From: Microbispora rosea
Lineage (GTDB): Bacteria > Actinomycetota > Actinomycetes > Streptosporangiales > Streptosporangiaceae
Assembly: GCF_900156315.1 (NCBI RefSeq)
Contig: NZ_FTNI01000019.1
Location: 62,001-126,000 of the forward strand
Direction of reading: 5' to 3'
Length of the DNA stretch: 64,000 nucleotides
The translations under genes were made by a program, and so were the position numbers. A model generated the notes under the pieces. The model did not search any database, was not told the origin of the DNA, and saw only the letters and a program-made list of their open reading frames with translations. Below, piece by piece: positions 26,169 through 35,375 of this stretch. Each line of letters starts with the position of its first letter. Within the stretch, counting starts at the first letter, position 1.

Positions 26169-26696
26169 TCAGAGCCACTTGAGCATGTAGATTTCGTCGC
26201 GGTCGTCGCCGGGGGCCACCCGGATCGAGCGAGGCACCCGGCCGACCTCCCGGTAGCCCACGCTCGCGTAGAAGCGGTCCACCCCGGTGCCGCCGCGGCA
26301 GGTCAGCTGCAGCGCCTCCAGGCCGAGCGACCTGGCGGCGTCGTCGGCGGCGAGCAGCAGCGCCCTGCCATAGCCCTTGCCCTGGTGCTTGGGGTGGACC
26401 ATGACGCGCAGCAGCCACCGCCAGTGCGCCCGCAGGCCCGAGCCGTTGTCGCCCAGGATGAGCCACGCGCCCGGGGCGCCGTCGTCGCCGTACCCGACGA
26501 GGAGGCTGTCCGGGGCCCCCGGCCCGGCGGCGGCGCGCGTGCGGGCGAACGCCTTGTCCGCCGTCGGCCTGACGTCGTCCGGCGTCACGGGAGGCACGAA
26601 GCCCACCGCGCCGCCCGCGTTGGTGACCTCCGCCCAGCAGCTCAGGAGCTCCTCGAAGAGCTCGGGGGTCATCTCCGGGTCGAGGACGAAACGCAT
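26169..26696 (-). CDS. GNAT-family N-acetyltransferase
   Basis: A 175-aa acetyl-CoA-dependent acetyltransferase. The acetyl-CoA loop is VHPKHQGKGYGRALL (motif A, Q-x-x-G-x-G), and motif B follows (GGTGVDRFYASVGYREVG). The substrate is not predictable. The ATG at 26696 gives the normal family length. It lies convergent with the macrodomain gene and 29 bp downstream of the methyltransferase on the same strand. Confidence 0.85.
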   Translation of the reverse strand: MRFVLDPEMTPELFEELLSCWAEVTNAGGAVGFVPPVTPDDVRPTADKAFARTRAAAGPGAPDSLLVGYGDDGAPGAWLILGDNGSGLRAHWRWLLRVMVHPKHQGKGYGRALLLAADDAARSLGLEALQLTCRGGTGVDRFYASVGYREVGRVPRSIRVAPGDDRDEIYMLKWL

Positions 26697-26725
26697 GGGC
26701 CGGACGTTATCAACCGCCCCGTCCG

Positions 26726-27535
26726 TCAACCGCGGGGGGAGACGCTGCTCCAGGGCAGGGTCAGTTCGCCGAGCCGCCAGCGGCCCGGACCGCCCGTCGG
26801 CGGGGTCGCCTCCACCGGCCAGTCCCGCGACAGCAGCTCGGCCGCCTTGATCCAGCGCTGCCGCGTGCCGTACGCGCCGAAGGAGGCGCAGGCCGCCCAG
26901 GCGCGGTCCCAGTCCGCCAGGAACGCGTGGATCCGTTCGCCGGGCACATTGCGGTGGATCAGCGTCTTGGGCAGCCGTTCTGCCAGGTCGGAGGGGCGCT
27001 CGAAGCCGGTGAACCGGGCGGCGAGGGTGAGCGTGCGCGGCCCGTCCGCGCCGAGCGCCACCCAGGTCGCCCGATGGCCGATCTCCGAGCAGGTGCCCTC
27101 CACGAGCACGCCCGAGGGGTGCAGGCCGGCCCGCAGCCGGTGCCAGTGCTCCCACGCCTCGGCCTCGCCGTACTGCCGCAGCACGTTGAAGGCGCGCACG
27201 ATCATCGGCGGGCGGGGGACCGGCAGCTCGAAGCCGCCCCTGACGAACGTCAGCCCCTCCCGCTCGTACGGCTTGGCCGCCGCGACCCGCTCGGGGGAGA
27301 TCTCCACTCCCACCACCTCGACCGTGGGGCAGACCCGGCGCAGCCGGGTGAACAGCTCCGTCGTCGTGGTGTGGGACGCGCCGTAGCCGAGGTCCACGAC
27401 CAGCGGCGCCGCCCCCGCCCGGGCCGAGCGCAGCAGCGGGCCGTACACGGCGGCGATCCAGCGGTCGCAGCGGCGCAGGCGGTTGTGCCCGGTGGTGCCC
27501 CGCGTGACCGTCCCGACGGGCCGGACCGGTCTCAT
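26726..27535 (-). CDS. Class I SAM-dependent methyltransferase
   Basis: A 269-aa Rossmann methyltransferase. SAM motif I is LVVDLGYGASHTTT and the acidic motif II is VVGVEISPERV. A motif IV-like segment is VRAFNVLRQYGEAE. Substrate unknown. Its ATG overlaps the stop of the upstream SDR gene by four bases (ATGA), implying co-translation. Confidence 0.82.
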   Translation of the reverse strand: MRPVRPVGTVTRGTTGHNRLRRCDRWIAAVYGPLLRSARAGAAPLVVDLGYGASHTTTTELFTRLRRVCPTVEVVGVEISPERVAAAKPYEREGLTFVRGGFELPVPRPPMIVRAFNVLRQYGEAEAWEHWHRLRAGLHPSGVLVEGTCSEIGHRATWVALGADGPRTLTLAARFTGFERPSDLAERLPKTLIHRNVPGERIHAFLADWDRAWAACASFGAYGTRQRWIKAAELLSRDWPVEATPPTGGPGRWRLGELTLPWSSVSPRG

Positions 27536-28344
27536 GTCCCCGCTGTGACCCGGTGCACCTTGTGCTGGGCGGCCTGCGCGCGGGGCCGGACGACCAGCCT
27601 GTCGATGTTCACGTGCGACGGGCGGGTCACGGCGAAGGCGATCACGTCGGCGACGTCGTCCGCGCTCAGCGGGTCGGGGACGCCCTCGTAGACCTTGGCG
27701 GCCCGCTCGGCGTCGCCGCGGAAGCGGGTCAGCGCGAACTCCTCGGTCATCACCATGCCCGGCGCGATCTCGACGACCCGCACCGGGTCGCCGCACAACT
27801 CCAGGCGGAGGGTCTCGGTCATCGAGGTCTGCGCGTGCTTGGCGGCGCAGTAGCCGCCGCCCCCCTCGTACGACACCAGCCCGGCCGTCGAGGTGAGCAT
27901 CACCAGCACGCCGTCCCCCGACGCGATGAGCTTCGGCAGCAGGGCCCTGGTCATGCGCAGGGACCCGAGGACGTTGACGTCGTACATCCGCTGCCAGTCG
28001 TCCACCCGGCCCCCGGCCACCGCTTCGAGCCCGAACGCGCCGCCCGCGTTGTTCACGAGGACGTCGCAGCGGTCCAGTGAGGCGGCCAGCGCGTCCACCG
28101 ACGCCTGGTCGGTCACGTCCAGCGTCACCGGGCGCACGCCGGGCACGTCGGCCGCCAGCTTGTCGAGCCGGTCCCGCCGCCGCGCCGCCGCCACGACCCG
28201 GTATCCCTCCGCGGCGAGCCGGCGGGCCGTCGCCTCGCCGATGCCGCTGCTCGCGCCGGTCACCACCGCGGTCTTCATCACGGTCTCGGTCGCAGGATCG
28301 CTCGCCGCGGGATTGGTCGCGGGATTGGTCATCGTCACCGCCAT
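27532..28344 (-). CDS. SDR-family oxidoreductase
   Basis: A 270-aa classical short-chain dehydrogenase. The cofactor motif TGASSGIG is at 29-36, the structural NNAG follows, and the catalytic Ser plus Y-x3-K lie in [11 protein letters not shown] and GGYCAAKHA. Arg residues after the second strand (AAARRRDR) suggest NADP(H). ATG 28344 has GGGGAAGGA upstream; an internal ATG at 28278 would give the minimal enzyme without the Ala/Pro-rich leader. It is coupled to the methyltransferase gene. Confidence 0.88.
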   Translation of the reverse strand: MAVTMTNPATNPAASDPATETVMKTAVVTGASSGIGEATARRLAAEGYRVVAAARRRDRLDKLAADVPGVRPVTLDVTDQASVDALAASLDRCDVLVNNAGGAFGLEAVAGGRVDDWQRMYDVNVLGSLRMTRALLPKLIASGDGVLVMLTSTAGLVSYEGGGGYCAAKHAQTSMTETLRLELCGDPVRVVEIAPGMVMTEEFALTRFRGDAERAAKVYEGVPDPLSADDVADVIAFAVTRPSHVNIDRLVVRPRAQAAQHKVHRVTAGT

Positions 28345-28412
28345 CGTCCTTCCCCATCGCCTCGTTCGGCAGGCGACATCCTCTCAGGACACCCGATGCT
28401 CACCGTTGTCGG

Positions 28413-28438
28413 GGAATCCGGTGATGATTTTGGTGGTT
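28413..28438 (+). promoter_or_regulatory. Sigma-R-type promoter of mshA
   Basis: GGAAT (28413-28417) and GTT (28436-28438) are separated by exactly 18 bases, the consensus for the thiol-oxidative-stress sigma factor SigR/SigH of actinobacteria. Transcription would begin near 28445, leaving just enough leader for the GGAGGT ribosome binding site at 28450-28455. SigR control of mshA is known in Streptomyces coelicolor. Confidence 0.75.
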
Positions 28439-28462
28439 ATAACGCTCTCGGAGGTGGTTCGG

Positions 28463-29746
28463 GTGTCGGTGTTACGGCGTCGGGTCAACCGCGTCGCGAC
28501 CATCAGCGTGCACACGTCCCCGCTGGACCAGCCGGGCACGGGGGACGCGGGCGGCATGAACGTCTACATCCTCGAGGTCGCCAAGCGGCTCGCGGCCCTG
28601 GGCATCGAGGTGGAGATCTTCACTCGCCGCACGGCCCGTGATCTGCCGCCGGTCGCCGAGCTGACCCCGGGCGTGCTCGTGCGCCACGTCACCGCGGGGC
28701 CGTACGAGGAGCTCGACCGCGCCGATCTGCCCGGGCAGCTGTGCGGCTTCCTGTCCGGCGTGCTGCGCACCGAGGCGATGTACGACCCCGGCCGCTACGA
28801 CGTGATCCACTCGCACTACTGGCTGTCGGGCCAGGTGGGCTGGCTGGCCAAGGAGCGCTGGGGCGTGCCGCTCGTGCACACCATGCACACGATGGCCAAG
28901 GTGAAGAACCTCCTGCTCGCCGAGGGCGACAAGCCCGAGCCGGCGATGCGCGTGCTCGGCGAGGAGCAGGTCGTGGAGGTCGCCGACCGCCTGATCGCCA
29001 ACACCGCCGCGGAGGCCGAGGAGCTGATCAGCCTGTACGGTGCGCCGCGCGAACGGGTGGCGGTCGTCAACCCGGGTGTGAACCTCGCCGTCTTCCAGCC
29101 CGCGTCCAAGGGCGCGGCGCGCCGCCGCCTCGGCCTGCCGCAGGACGCCCACGTGCTGCTGTTCGTGGGCCGCATCCAGCCGCTCAAGGCTCCCGACGTG
29201 CTGCTCAGGGCCGCCGCCCGGATGCTCGTGGAGGACCCCTCGCTGCGGTCGCGGCTCGTGGTGGCGTGCGTGGGCGGGCCCAGCGGCAACGGTCTCGCCC
29301 ACCCCTCCCTGCTCAGCGACCTCGCGGCCGAGCTGGGCATCACCGACGTCGTACGGCTCGCACCGCCCGCCCCGCAGCCGGAGCTGGCGGACTGGTATCG
29401 GGCCGCCGACGTGACCGTGGTGCCCTCGTACAACGAGTCGTTCGGCCTGGTCGCACTGGAGTCGCAGGCGTGCGGCACGCCGGTCGTCGCGGCGGCGGTC
29501 GGCGGCCTGCGCACGGCCGTCAAGGACGGCGTGTCCGGCGTGCTGGTGACGGGACACGACCCGCACGACTGGGCGCGCGAGCTCGCCGCGCTGGCCCGGC
29601 GTCCGGACCGGCTCGCCGAGCTGGCCGCCAACGCCGTGCAGCACGCCACGGGCTTCGGCTGGTCGGCGACGGCCGCCCGGCTGGCCGACGTCTACGCCGG
29701 CGCCATGGCCCAACTCCACCGGACCCCCGTCGCGGTCAACTCGTAG
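28463..29746 (+). CDS. mshA: D-inositol-3-phosphate glycosyltransferase MshA
   Basis: First committed enzyme of mycothiol synthesis: transfers N-acetylglucosamine from UDP-GlcNAc to 1L-myo-inositol-1-phosphate in the cytoplasm. It is a 427-aa GT-B, GT4 enzyme; the N-terminal [20 protein letters not shown] loop and the C-terminal [10 protein letters not shown] (E-x7-E) are diagnostic. GTG at 28463 is chosen because GGAGGT lies seven bases upstream and just after the SigR promoter. YbjN and gpm genes follow, the same order as in Mycobacterium and Streptomyces. Confidence 0.96.
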   Translation: MSVLRRRVNRVATISVHTSPLDQPGTGDAGGMNVYILEVAKRLAALGIEVEIFTRRTARDLPPVAELTPGVLVRHVTAGPYEELDRADLPGQLCGFLSGVLRTEAMYDPGRYDVIHSHYWLSGQVGWLAKERWGVPLVHTMHTMAKVKNLLLAEGDKPEPAMRVLGEEQVVEVADRLIANTAAEAEELISLYGAPRERVAVVNPGVNLAVFQPASKGAARRRLGLPQDAHVLLFVGRIQPLKAPDVLLRAAARMLVEDPSLRSRLVVACVGGPSGNGLAHPSLLSDLAAELGITDVVRLAPPAPQPELADWYRAADVTVVPSYNESFGLVALESQACGTPVVAAAVGGLRTAVKDGVSGVLVTGHDPHDWARELAALARRPDRLAELAANAVQHATGFGWSATAARLADVYAGAMAQLHRTPVAVNS

Positions 29747-29756
29747 GCTGGGGCGT

Positions 29757-30242
29757 ATGAGACCGGATCTGGAAGCCGTCATCGCGTCGGCGCTGGAGTC
29801 CGCCGAGCTGTCCTACGAGCGGCCGAAGCCGGGCGCGTTCCTGGTCAAACTGCCCGGCCAGCACAAGCTCGCCACGTTGACCTGGCTCGTCGTCGGCGAC
29901 CAGGCGCTCAACATCGAGGCGTTCTTCTGCCGGCAGCCCGACGAGAACCACGCCGAGTTCTACCGCTGGCTGCTCCACAAGAACGGCTCGATGTACGGCG
30001 TCCACTTCGCCGTCGACGACACCGGCGACGTGCACCTGGTCGGCCGGCTGCCGCTGGACGCGGTGACCGAGGAGGAGATCGACCGGGTGCTCGGCTGCGT
30101 CCTCACCTACTCGGACGAGTCGTTCGACCGCGCGCTCGAGCTGGGCTTCGCGACGTCCATCAGGCGCGAGTGGGAGTGGCGGGTCAAGCGCGGCGAGTCG
30201 CTGGCCAACCTCCGGGCCTTCGCGCGGGTGGTCGAGTCCTGA
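29757..30242 (+). CDS. YbjN domain-containing protein
   Basis: A 161-aa soluble protein of the YbjN/type III chaperone-like fold, conserved beside mshA and gpm in actinobacteria. Characteristic segments are PGQHKLATLTWLVVGDQALN and FYRWLLHKNGSMYGVHF. The molecular role is unknown. A -10 like TAGGCT (29744-29749), overlapping the mshA stop codon, lies seven bases before the ATG, so it may also have its own leaderless transcript. Confidence 0.88.
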   Translation: MRPDLEAVIASALESAELSYERPKPGAFLVKLPGQHKLATLTWLVVGDQALNIEAFFCRQPDENHAEFYRWLLHKNGSMYGVHFAVDDTGDVHLVGRLPLDAVTEEEIDRVLGCVLTYSDESFDRALELGFATSIRREWEWRVKRGESLANLRAFARVVES

Positions 30243-30281
30243 CCAACGGGACGTCTGCCGCACGCCGATAGGATTGGCCGC

Positions 30282-31025
30282 ATGGCGACTTTGGTGCTGC
30301 TGCGGCACGGCGAGAGCGAATGGAATGTCAAAGGCCTGTTCACCGGCTGGGTGGACGTCACACTCTCGCCGACCGGCGAGGAGGAGGCGCGGCGCGGCGG
30401 TCAGCTGCTCCTGGAGGCCGGCATCCGGCCCGACGTGGTGCACACCTCGGTGCTCACCCGGGCCATCAGGACCGCCAACATCGCGCTTGAGGCGGCCGAC
30501 CTGCTGTGGCTCCCGGTCAAGCGCTCCTGGCGGCTGAACGAGCGCCACTACGGCGCGCTCCAGGGCAAGGACAAGGCCCAGACCCGCGCGGAGTTCGGCG
30601 ACGAGCAGTTCATGCTGTGGCGCCGGTCCTATGACGTGCCGCCGCCGCCGATCGCCGACGACGACGAGCACTCCCAGCTCGGCGACGGCCGCTACTCCCT
30701 GCTGCCCTCGGAGCTGGTGCCGCGCACCGAGTGCCTCAAGGACGTCGTGGGGCGCATGCTGCCGTACTGGTACGACGACATCGTGCCGGACCTCGCGGCC
30801 GGTCGCGACGTGCTGGTGGTGGCGCACGGCAACTCCCTGCGCGCGCTGGTCAAGCACCTGGAGGGCATCAGCGACGCCGACATCGCGGGCCTGAACATCC
30901 CCACCGGCATCCCGCTGCGCTACGAGCTGGACGCCGACTTCCGTCCGGTCGGCAAGGGCGAGTACCTCGACCCTGAGGCCGCCAAGGCCGCCATCGAGGC
31001 CGTCGCCAACCAGGGCAAGAAGTAA
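30282..31025 (+). CDS. gpmA: 2,3-bisphosphoglycerate-dependent phosphoglycerate mutase
   Basis: Glycolytic/gluconeogenic enzyme interconverting 3- and 2-phosphoglycerate. The 247-aa protein has the phosphohistidine motif [10 protein letters not shown] at 6-15 with His9, and the second His in [11 protein letters not shown]. The -10 like TAGGAT at 30269-30274 is seven bases before the ATG without a ribosome binding site. A bidirectional hairpin follows. Confidence 0.96.
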   Translation: MATLVLLRHGESEWNVKGLFTGWVDVTLSPTGEEEARRGGQLLLEAGIRPDVVHTSVLTRAIRTANIALEAADLLWLPVKRSWRLNERHYGALQGKDKAQTRAEFGDEQFMLWRRSYDVPPPPIADDDEHSQLGDGRYSLLPSELVPRTECLKDVVGRMLPYWYDDIVPDLAAGRDVLVVAHGNSLRALVKHLEGISDADIAGLNIPTGIPLRYELDADFRPVGKGEYLDPEAAKAAIEAVANQGKK

Positions 31026-31041
31026 CCTCTCACGTCTGTCA

Positions 31042-31077
31042 CGAAGGCCGCGTCCCGCTGTGGGGGCGCGGCCTTCG
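31042..31077. terminator. Bidirectional hairpin between gpmA and a convergent gene
   Basis: An 11-bp perfect stem CGAAGGCCGCG (31042-31052) / CGCGGCCTTCG (31067-31077) with a 14-base loop, between the stop codons of two convergent genes. Confidence 0.7.
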
Positions 31078-31078
31078 G

Positions 31079-32524
31079 TCACTTGTAGGCGACCGGCCTC
31101 CTCGCCGTGCCGGGGAACACCTGGACCAGGAGTTCGACGGCGCCGTCCGGGGGATAGGCCACCTGGTAGACGAGCTTGCGGCCACGCAGGTGCACTCGCA
31201 CGCGGTACGAGCCCGGGCCGCGTACGGTGAGCCCTTTCAGCGTCGGCCCTTCGCCGCCGCCCAGTTGCAGGGACCCGGTCGGGCTCTCGTAGCCGACCTC
31301 GACCACCTCGTCCCAGCCTCTGACCTCCAGCGGCGGACGCCGGGTGTAGGACTCGACGGTCACGCAGGCGGAACCGGCCTCGTCGGCGGCCCAGATCGCC
31401 AGCGCGCCCCGGCCGCTTCCCACCAGGTCCTTCACCAAGTCAGGGGGATTGCCCTCGTAGCCGTCCTCCCACCCTTCGATGGTCCAGAACTCGGTCCACA
31501 AGGTGGCCCGGCGCTGCCGTACGGGCCTGATCTTCGGCCGGTGCCGGGGATGCGCCGCGCAGGCCCGCTCCTCCCGTGCGACGTACGCGTCCGACTCCGC
31601 CTGCCACCGATCCTCCTCCGACTGCCGCGCGCGGGCCACGGCCGGGCACAGGTCCGCGAGCGCACCCGCCAGGGACGCCTGCGGCGCCTCTTGAACGGCC
31701 CGCGCGCCGGTGTCGCCTCCGTGTCGCGTCGCCAGCGCGCACAGCTGGTGCCCCTGGGCCACGACGTCCTGGTCGGAGACCTCGTCCCACCCCTCCACGC
31801 CGGAGTCGTACGGGCGGTCGTAGCCGCGGACCGCGCATAGGAAGCGCTTATCCGTCTCGCTCAGCCCCTTGACCGTGCCGTCGCCGAATCCGGCACAGTC
31901 GAGTTCCCGTTCGGTGCTCACTTTGCCGGGCGGGGCCGACGCCGCGGGGAGGAGGACGACCGCGGTCACCGCCAGGACGCCCGCCGCCGTGCGGACGACC
32001 GGGCCGCGCCGTGTGTACGCGCGCCGGGGAGCGCGTACGGCGAACAGGACGAGGATCGGCGGAACGCAGTCGTAGAGCCTCCACGCGAACTGCTGGGACA
32101 ACAGCTCGGGCGGCCCCCAGATCTGCGTGCACGCGGGGCCGAGCGCCGCGTCCAGCGTGGGGAGCAGGAAGTCGGGGAGGTCGAGGACGAGCAGGACGAC
32201 GGCCACGCAACGGCCGATGCTCCGGCCCAGTCCGGTCCGCCCGCTCCGCACGCTCAGACACCAGCCCGCGAAGCCCAGGACGACCAGCGGTGCACCGTCG
32301 TACGAGAAGAGGGGAAAGGCCTTGACGGGATAGGCCCAGGGGGAGACCTGATCGTAGATGTCCCACCCGAGGCAGGAGCCCGAGGACATCGACAGGTAGC
32401 TCCGGCTGCCGTAGTCGCCGGTCAGGGTCCATATGACCCAGAAGAAGAGGGAAGGAGCGACCGCGGTCAGCGTCGCCGCCGCCCAGATTTTGGAGGCGCC
32501 GTGCACCCATGATCGTCTCGGCAC
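31079..32524 (-). CDS. Unrecognised membrane protein
   Basis: A 481-aa protein I do not recognise. The first ~200 residues contain about five or six hydrophobic helices with Cys and Trp; the remaining ~280 residues are a soluble, probably extracytoplasmic region with paired Cys and a beta-rich end (GPGSYRVRVHLRGRKLVYQV). GTG at 32524 is preceded eight bases upstream by TAGCCT on the minus strand, a plausible leaderless promoter. It interrupts the gpm-phoU neighbourhood, which is contiguous in several relatives, so it may be a lineage-specific insertion. Confidence 0.7.
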   Translation of the reverse strand: MPRRSWVHGASKIWAAATLTAVAPSLFFWVIWTLTGDYGSRSYLSMSSGSCLGWDIYDQVSPWAYPVKAFPLFSYDGAPLVVLGFAGWCLSVRSGRTGLGRSIGRCVAVVLLVLDLPDFLLPTLDAALGPACTQIWGPPELLSQQFAWRLYDCVPPILVLFAVRAPRRAYTRRGPVVRTAAGVLAVTAVVLLPAASAPPGKVSTERELDCAGFGDGTVKGLSETDKRFLCAVRGYDRPYDSGVEGWDEVSDQDVVAQGHQLCALATRHGGDTGARAVQEAPQASLAGALADLCPAVARARQSEEDRWQAESDAYVAREERACAAHPRHRPKIRPVRQRRATLWTEFWTIEGWEDGYEGNPPDLVKDLVGSGRGALAIWAADEAGSACVTVESYTRRPPLEVRGWDEVVEVGYESPTGSLQLGGGEGPTLKGLTVRGPGSYRVRVHLRGRKLVYQVAYPPDGAVELLVQVFPGTARRPVAYK

Positions 32525-32584
32525 GAGAGCGAAGGCTATTCGGCACGTGCGACAAACGACCCACAGTCCGGCGATTCGAGGGCA

Positions 32585-32623
32585 CGCGAAAGCCCCGGCC
32601 CCCCGAGGACCGGGGCTTTCGCG
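32585..32623 (-). terminator. phoU terminator hairpin
   Basis: A 14-bp perfect stem CGCGAAAGCCCCGG (32585-32598) / CCGGGGCTTTCGCG (32610-32623) with an 11-base loop, 19 bp past the phoU stop. Confidence 0.7.
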
Positions 32624-32641
32624 CCCCCGTACGCCGCCGCG

Positions 32642-33301
32642 TCAGCCGGCGAGGGCGTCCGCGTCGCGCGTACCCGTGACGAGGTACACGACGTCGCGGG
32701 CGACGCGTACGGCGTGGTCGGCGTACCGCTCGTAGTAGCGGCCGGCCAGCGTGATGTCGATGGCGGCCTCGATGCCGTGCTCCCAGTCCTTGGAGAGCAG
32801 GACGCGGAACAGGCGGCGGTGACGGCGGTCCATCGCGTCGTCGTCCTCCTCCAGCTCCTTGGCGAGCTCGATGTCGCGGGAGGCGATGCAGCTGCCCGCC
32901 TTGGTGATCAGGTTCTCGGCGATGGCGCCCATCTCGACGAACGTGTCACGCAGCTCGGCCGGGATGGCGGACTCGGGGTGACGCATCCGGGCGAGCTTGG
33001 CGATGTGCTCGGCCAGGTCGCCCATGCGTTCGAGGTCGGCCGCCATCCGCAGGGCGGTGATGACGGTACGCAGGTCGACCGCCACCGGCTGCTGCGTGGC
33101 CATCAGCTCGAAGATCGAGGCTTCGAGCTCCTGATGCAGCCGGTCGACCTCGTTGTCCTGGGAGATGACGCTCTCCGCCAGCTGCAGGTCGGCGTCGAGC
33201 AGGGCGGTCGTACCCCTCGACATGGCCGACCGCACCAGGCGGGTCATCTCCACCAGGCGGTCGGTCAGGGCCGCAAGCTCTTCGTGATAGGCGTCGCGCA
33301 T
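32642..33301 (-). CDS. phoU: Phosphate signalling protein PhoU
   Basis: A 219-aa all-helical protein made of two repeated three-helix bundles that couples Pst transport to the PhoR kinase. Duplicated metal-binding motifs are visible (ADLERMGDLAEHIAKLA and the C-terminal YYERYADHAVRVARDV). ATG 33301 is preferred over an in-frame GTG at 33310: minus-strand TAGCGT lies seven bases before it and the protein then begins MRDAYHEEL as in homologues. PHO-box-like repeats cover its -35 region. Confidence 0.94.
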   Translation of the reverse strand: MRDAYHEELAALTDRLVEMTRLVRSAMSRGTTALLDADLQLAESVISQDNEVDRLHQELEASIFELMATQQPVAVDLRTVITALRMAADLERMGDLAEHIAKLARMRHPESAIPAELRDTFVEMGAIAENLITKAGSCIASRDIELAKELEEDDDAMDRRHRRLFRVLLSKDWEHGIEAAIDITLAGRYYERYADHAVRVARDVVYLVTGTRDADALAG

Positions 33302-33324
33302 GGCCGCCACGCTACGCGCGCGTC

Positions 33325-33353
33325 GATGAACGAATTTCGACCGCCGGATGAAC
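33325..33353 (-). promoter_or_regulatory. PHO-box-like direct repeats between phoU and phoR
   Basis: On the minus strand three 11-bp units read GTTCATC-CGGC, GGTCGAA-ATTC and GTTCATC-GACG. The outer units match the Streptomyces PhoP box (GTTCACC-N4) at six of seven positions and keep exact 11-bp phase; the middle unit is degenerate. The array covers the -35 region of the leaderless phoU promoter and lies 38-66 bp upstream of phoR. Confidence 0.7.
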
Positions 33354-33390
33354 TTTTCCGGAAACAGGGCCGTCGTCCCAGGTGAGGTAG

Positions 33391-34596
33391 GTGGAAGAAC
33401 CGGAAATGCCGCCTAGGCTGCTGAATGTGAACGAGTTGCTGGCGAGCATGGCGGCGTTGGGCGGATTCGTCCTCGGCTCCTTCGTCATGCTCGCGATCCG
33501 ACGGCAGACGGACAAGCCCCGCACGCCGGAACCAGAAGACGACGGACTGCCTCCAGGGGTGGCGTCGGTGCTCGCCGTGCTGCCCTCCTCGGCGGTCGTC
33601 CTCGATCGCGAGGACCGGGTGCTGCGCGCCAGTTCGGCCGCCCGCGCCTTCGGCCTCGTACGCGGGGAGTCGCTCATGGCCGCCGAGCTGCTGGTGCTGG
33701 CCAGGAAGGTCCGCAGGGACGGCGAGATCCGCGAGAGCGAGATAGAGACGGCAGGCCGCAAGTTCGGGCAGGAGTCCACGTCGTTCGCGGTGCGGGTCGC
33801 TCCCCTCGGCTCCCACGGGCAGGTGCTGGTGCTCGCCGAGGACCAGACCGAGCGGCAGCGGGTCGAGGCGGTGCGCAGGGACTTCGTCGCGAACGTCAGC
33901 CACGAGCTCAAGACGCCGGTCGGCGCGCTGAGCCTGCTCGCCGAGACCGTCGAGGACGCGGCCGACGATCCCGAGGCCGTGAGGCGGTTCGCCGGCCGGA
34001 TGCAGCACGAGGCCGCCCGCCTGACCTACCTGGTGCAGGACCTGATCACGCTGTCGCGGATCCAGGGCGGCGAGCCCATCCCGGCGCCCGACCAGGTGCC
34101 CGTGGACGAGACCGTGCACGAGGCCATCGACAGGTGCAACACGAAGGCCTCGGCCAAGGACATCGCGCTCGTCGCGGGCGGCACCGAGGGCCTGAAGGTC
34201 TGGGGCGACGAGGAGCTTCTCGTCACCGCGCTGCGCAACCTCATCGACAACGCCGTCGCCTACAGCCCCGAGCACACCCGCGTCGTGATCAGCGCCAGGC
34301 CGGCGGGAAACGCCGTCGAGCTGAGCGTGAGCGACCAGGGCATCGGCATCCCGGAGAACGCGCAGGAGCGCATCTTCGAGCGGTTCTTCCGCGTCGACGC
34401 GGCCAGGTCCCGGGCCACCGGCGGCACCGGGCTCGGTCTCGCGATCGTCAAACACGTGGCCGTCGCCCACGGCGGCGAGGTCGCGGTGTGGAGCAAAGAG
34501 GGCTCCGGTTCGACCTTCACTCTTCGCCTTCCCGCGTTCGGCGGTCAGGCGGTCCCCGTACCAAGCATGACCATTCCCCAGGAGGCCGCTCAGTGA
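33391..34596 (+). CDS. phoR: Phosphate-sensing histidine kinase PhoR (SenX3)
   Basis: A 401-aa membrane sensor kinase. One N-terminal transmembrane helix (LLASMAALGGFVLGSFVML) precedes a PAS-like region (~60-150), HisKA with His171 in NVSHELKTPVG and an intact HATPase_c domain (NLIDNAVAYSP, GIGIPENAQ, GGTGLGLAIV). It phosphorylates PhoP when phosphate is scarce. The GTG at 33391 is the longest plausible start; ATG 33406 and GTG 33427 are alternatives and the last best matches homologous N-termini. Its end overlaps phoP by four bases. Confidence 0.94.
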   Translation: MEEPEMPPRLLNVNELLASMAALGGFVLGSFVMLAIRRQTDKPRTPEPEDDGLPPGVASVLAVLPSSAVVLDREDRVLRASSAARAFGLVRGESLMAAELLVLARKVRRDGEIRESEIETAGRKFGQESTSFAVRVAPLGSHGQVLVLAEDQTERQRVEAVRRDFVANVSHELKTPVGALSLLAETVEDAADDPEAVRRFAGRMQHEAARLTYLVQDLITLSRIQGGEPIPAPDQVPVDETVHEAIDRCNTKASAKDIALVAGGTEGLKVWGDEELLVTALRNLIDNAVAYSPEHTRVVISARPAGNAVELSVSDQGIGIPENAQERIFERFFRVDAARSRATGGTGLGLAIVKHVAVAHGGEVAVWSKEGSGSTFTLRLPAFGGQAVPVPSMTIPQEAAQ

Positions 34597-35282
34597 CTCG
34601 GGTACTCGTCGTCGAGGACGAGGAGTCGTTCTCGGACGCCTTGTCGTACATGCTGAGGAAAGAGGGGTACGAGGTCGCGGTGGCGGCCACCGGCCCCGAC
34701 GCGCTGGACGCGTTCGACCGCAACGGCGCCGACCTCGTCCTGCTCGACCTCATGCTCCCGGGCCTGCCCGGAACCGAGGTGTGCCGCTCGCTCAGGCAGC
34801 GGTCGAAGGTGCCGGTGATCATGCTGACCGCCAAGGACAGCGAGATCGACAAGGTCGTCGGCCTCGAACTGGGCGCCGACGACTACGTGACCAAGCCGTT
34901 CTCGTCCCGTGAGCTGGTGGCGCGCATCCGCGCGGTGCTGCGCAGGCAGGGCGACGTCGAGGAGGTGGAGTCGGCCGTCCTGGCCGGGGGACCGGTCCGC
35001 ATGGACGTCGACCGGCACATCGTGGCCGTGCGCGGCCAGCAGGTGCAGCTCCCGCTGAAGGAGTTCGAACTGCTGGAGGTGCTGCTGCGCAACGCCGGGC
35101 GGGTGCTCACCCGCGGCCAGCTCATCGACCGGGTCTGGGGCGCCGACTACGTGGGCGACACCAAGACCCTCGACGTGCACGTGAAGCGGCTGCGGGCCAA
35201 GGTCGAGGCCGATCCGTCCAACCCCCGCTGCATCCTCACCGTGCGCGGCCTCGGCTACAAGTTCGACCCCGCCGACGAGTGA
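34593..35282 (+). CDS. phoP: Phosphate response regulator PhoP (RegX3)
   Basis: A 229-aa OmpR-family regulator with a receiver (phospho-acceptor Asp52 in LLDLMLPG, switch Lys in DDYVTKPF) and a C-terminal winged helix ending in VRGLGYKFDP. It would bind the PHO-box units upstream of phoU/phoR. GTG 34593 overlaps the phoR stop and has AGGAGG seven bases upstream. A strong terminator follows. Confidence 0.95.
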   Translation: MTRVLVVEDEESFSDALSYMLRKEGYEVAVAATGPDALDAFDRNGADLVLLDLMLPGLPGTEVCRSLRQRSKVPVIMLTAKDSEIDKVVGLELGADDYVTKPFSSRELVARIRAVLRRQGDVEEVESAVLAGGPVRMDVDRHIVAVRGQQVQLPLKEFELLEVLLRNAGRVLTRGQLIDRVWGADYVGDTKTLDVHVKRLRAKVEADPSNPRCILTVRGLGYKFDPADE

Positions 35283-35327
35283 GTCCGTACGGGCTCGTGC
35301 GGCTCGCGCGGCCCCCCTGACGTGAAA

Positions 35328-35357
35328 GGAGCCCCTGTCCGGCCGGACAGGGGCTCC
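35328..35357. terminator. Terminator after phoP
   Basis: A 13-bp perfect stem GGAGCCCCTGTCC (35328-35340) / GGACAGGGGCTCC (35345-35357) around a GGCC tetraloop. It lies between phoP and the convergent lipoprotein gene and can serve both. Confidence 0.75.
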
Positions 35358-35375
35358 TGCGCGTCTACGCGGCCG

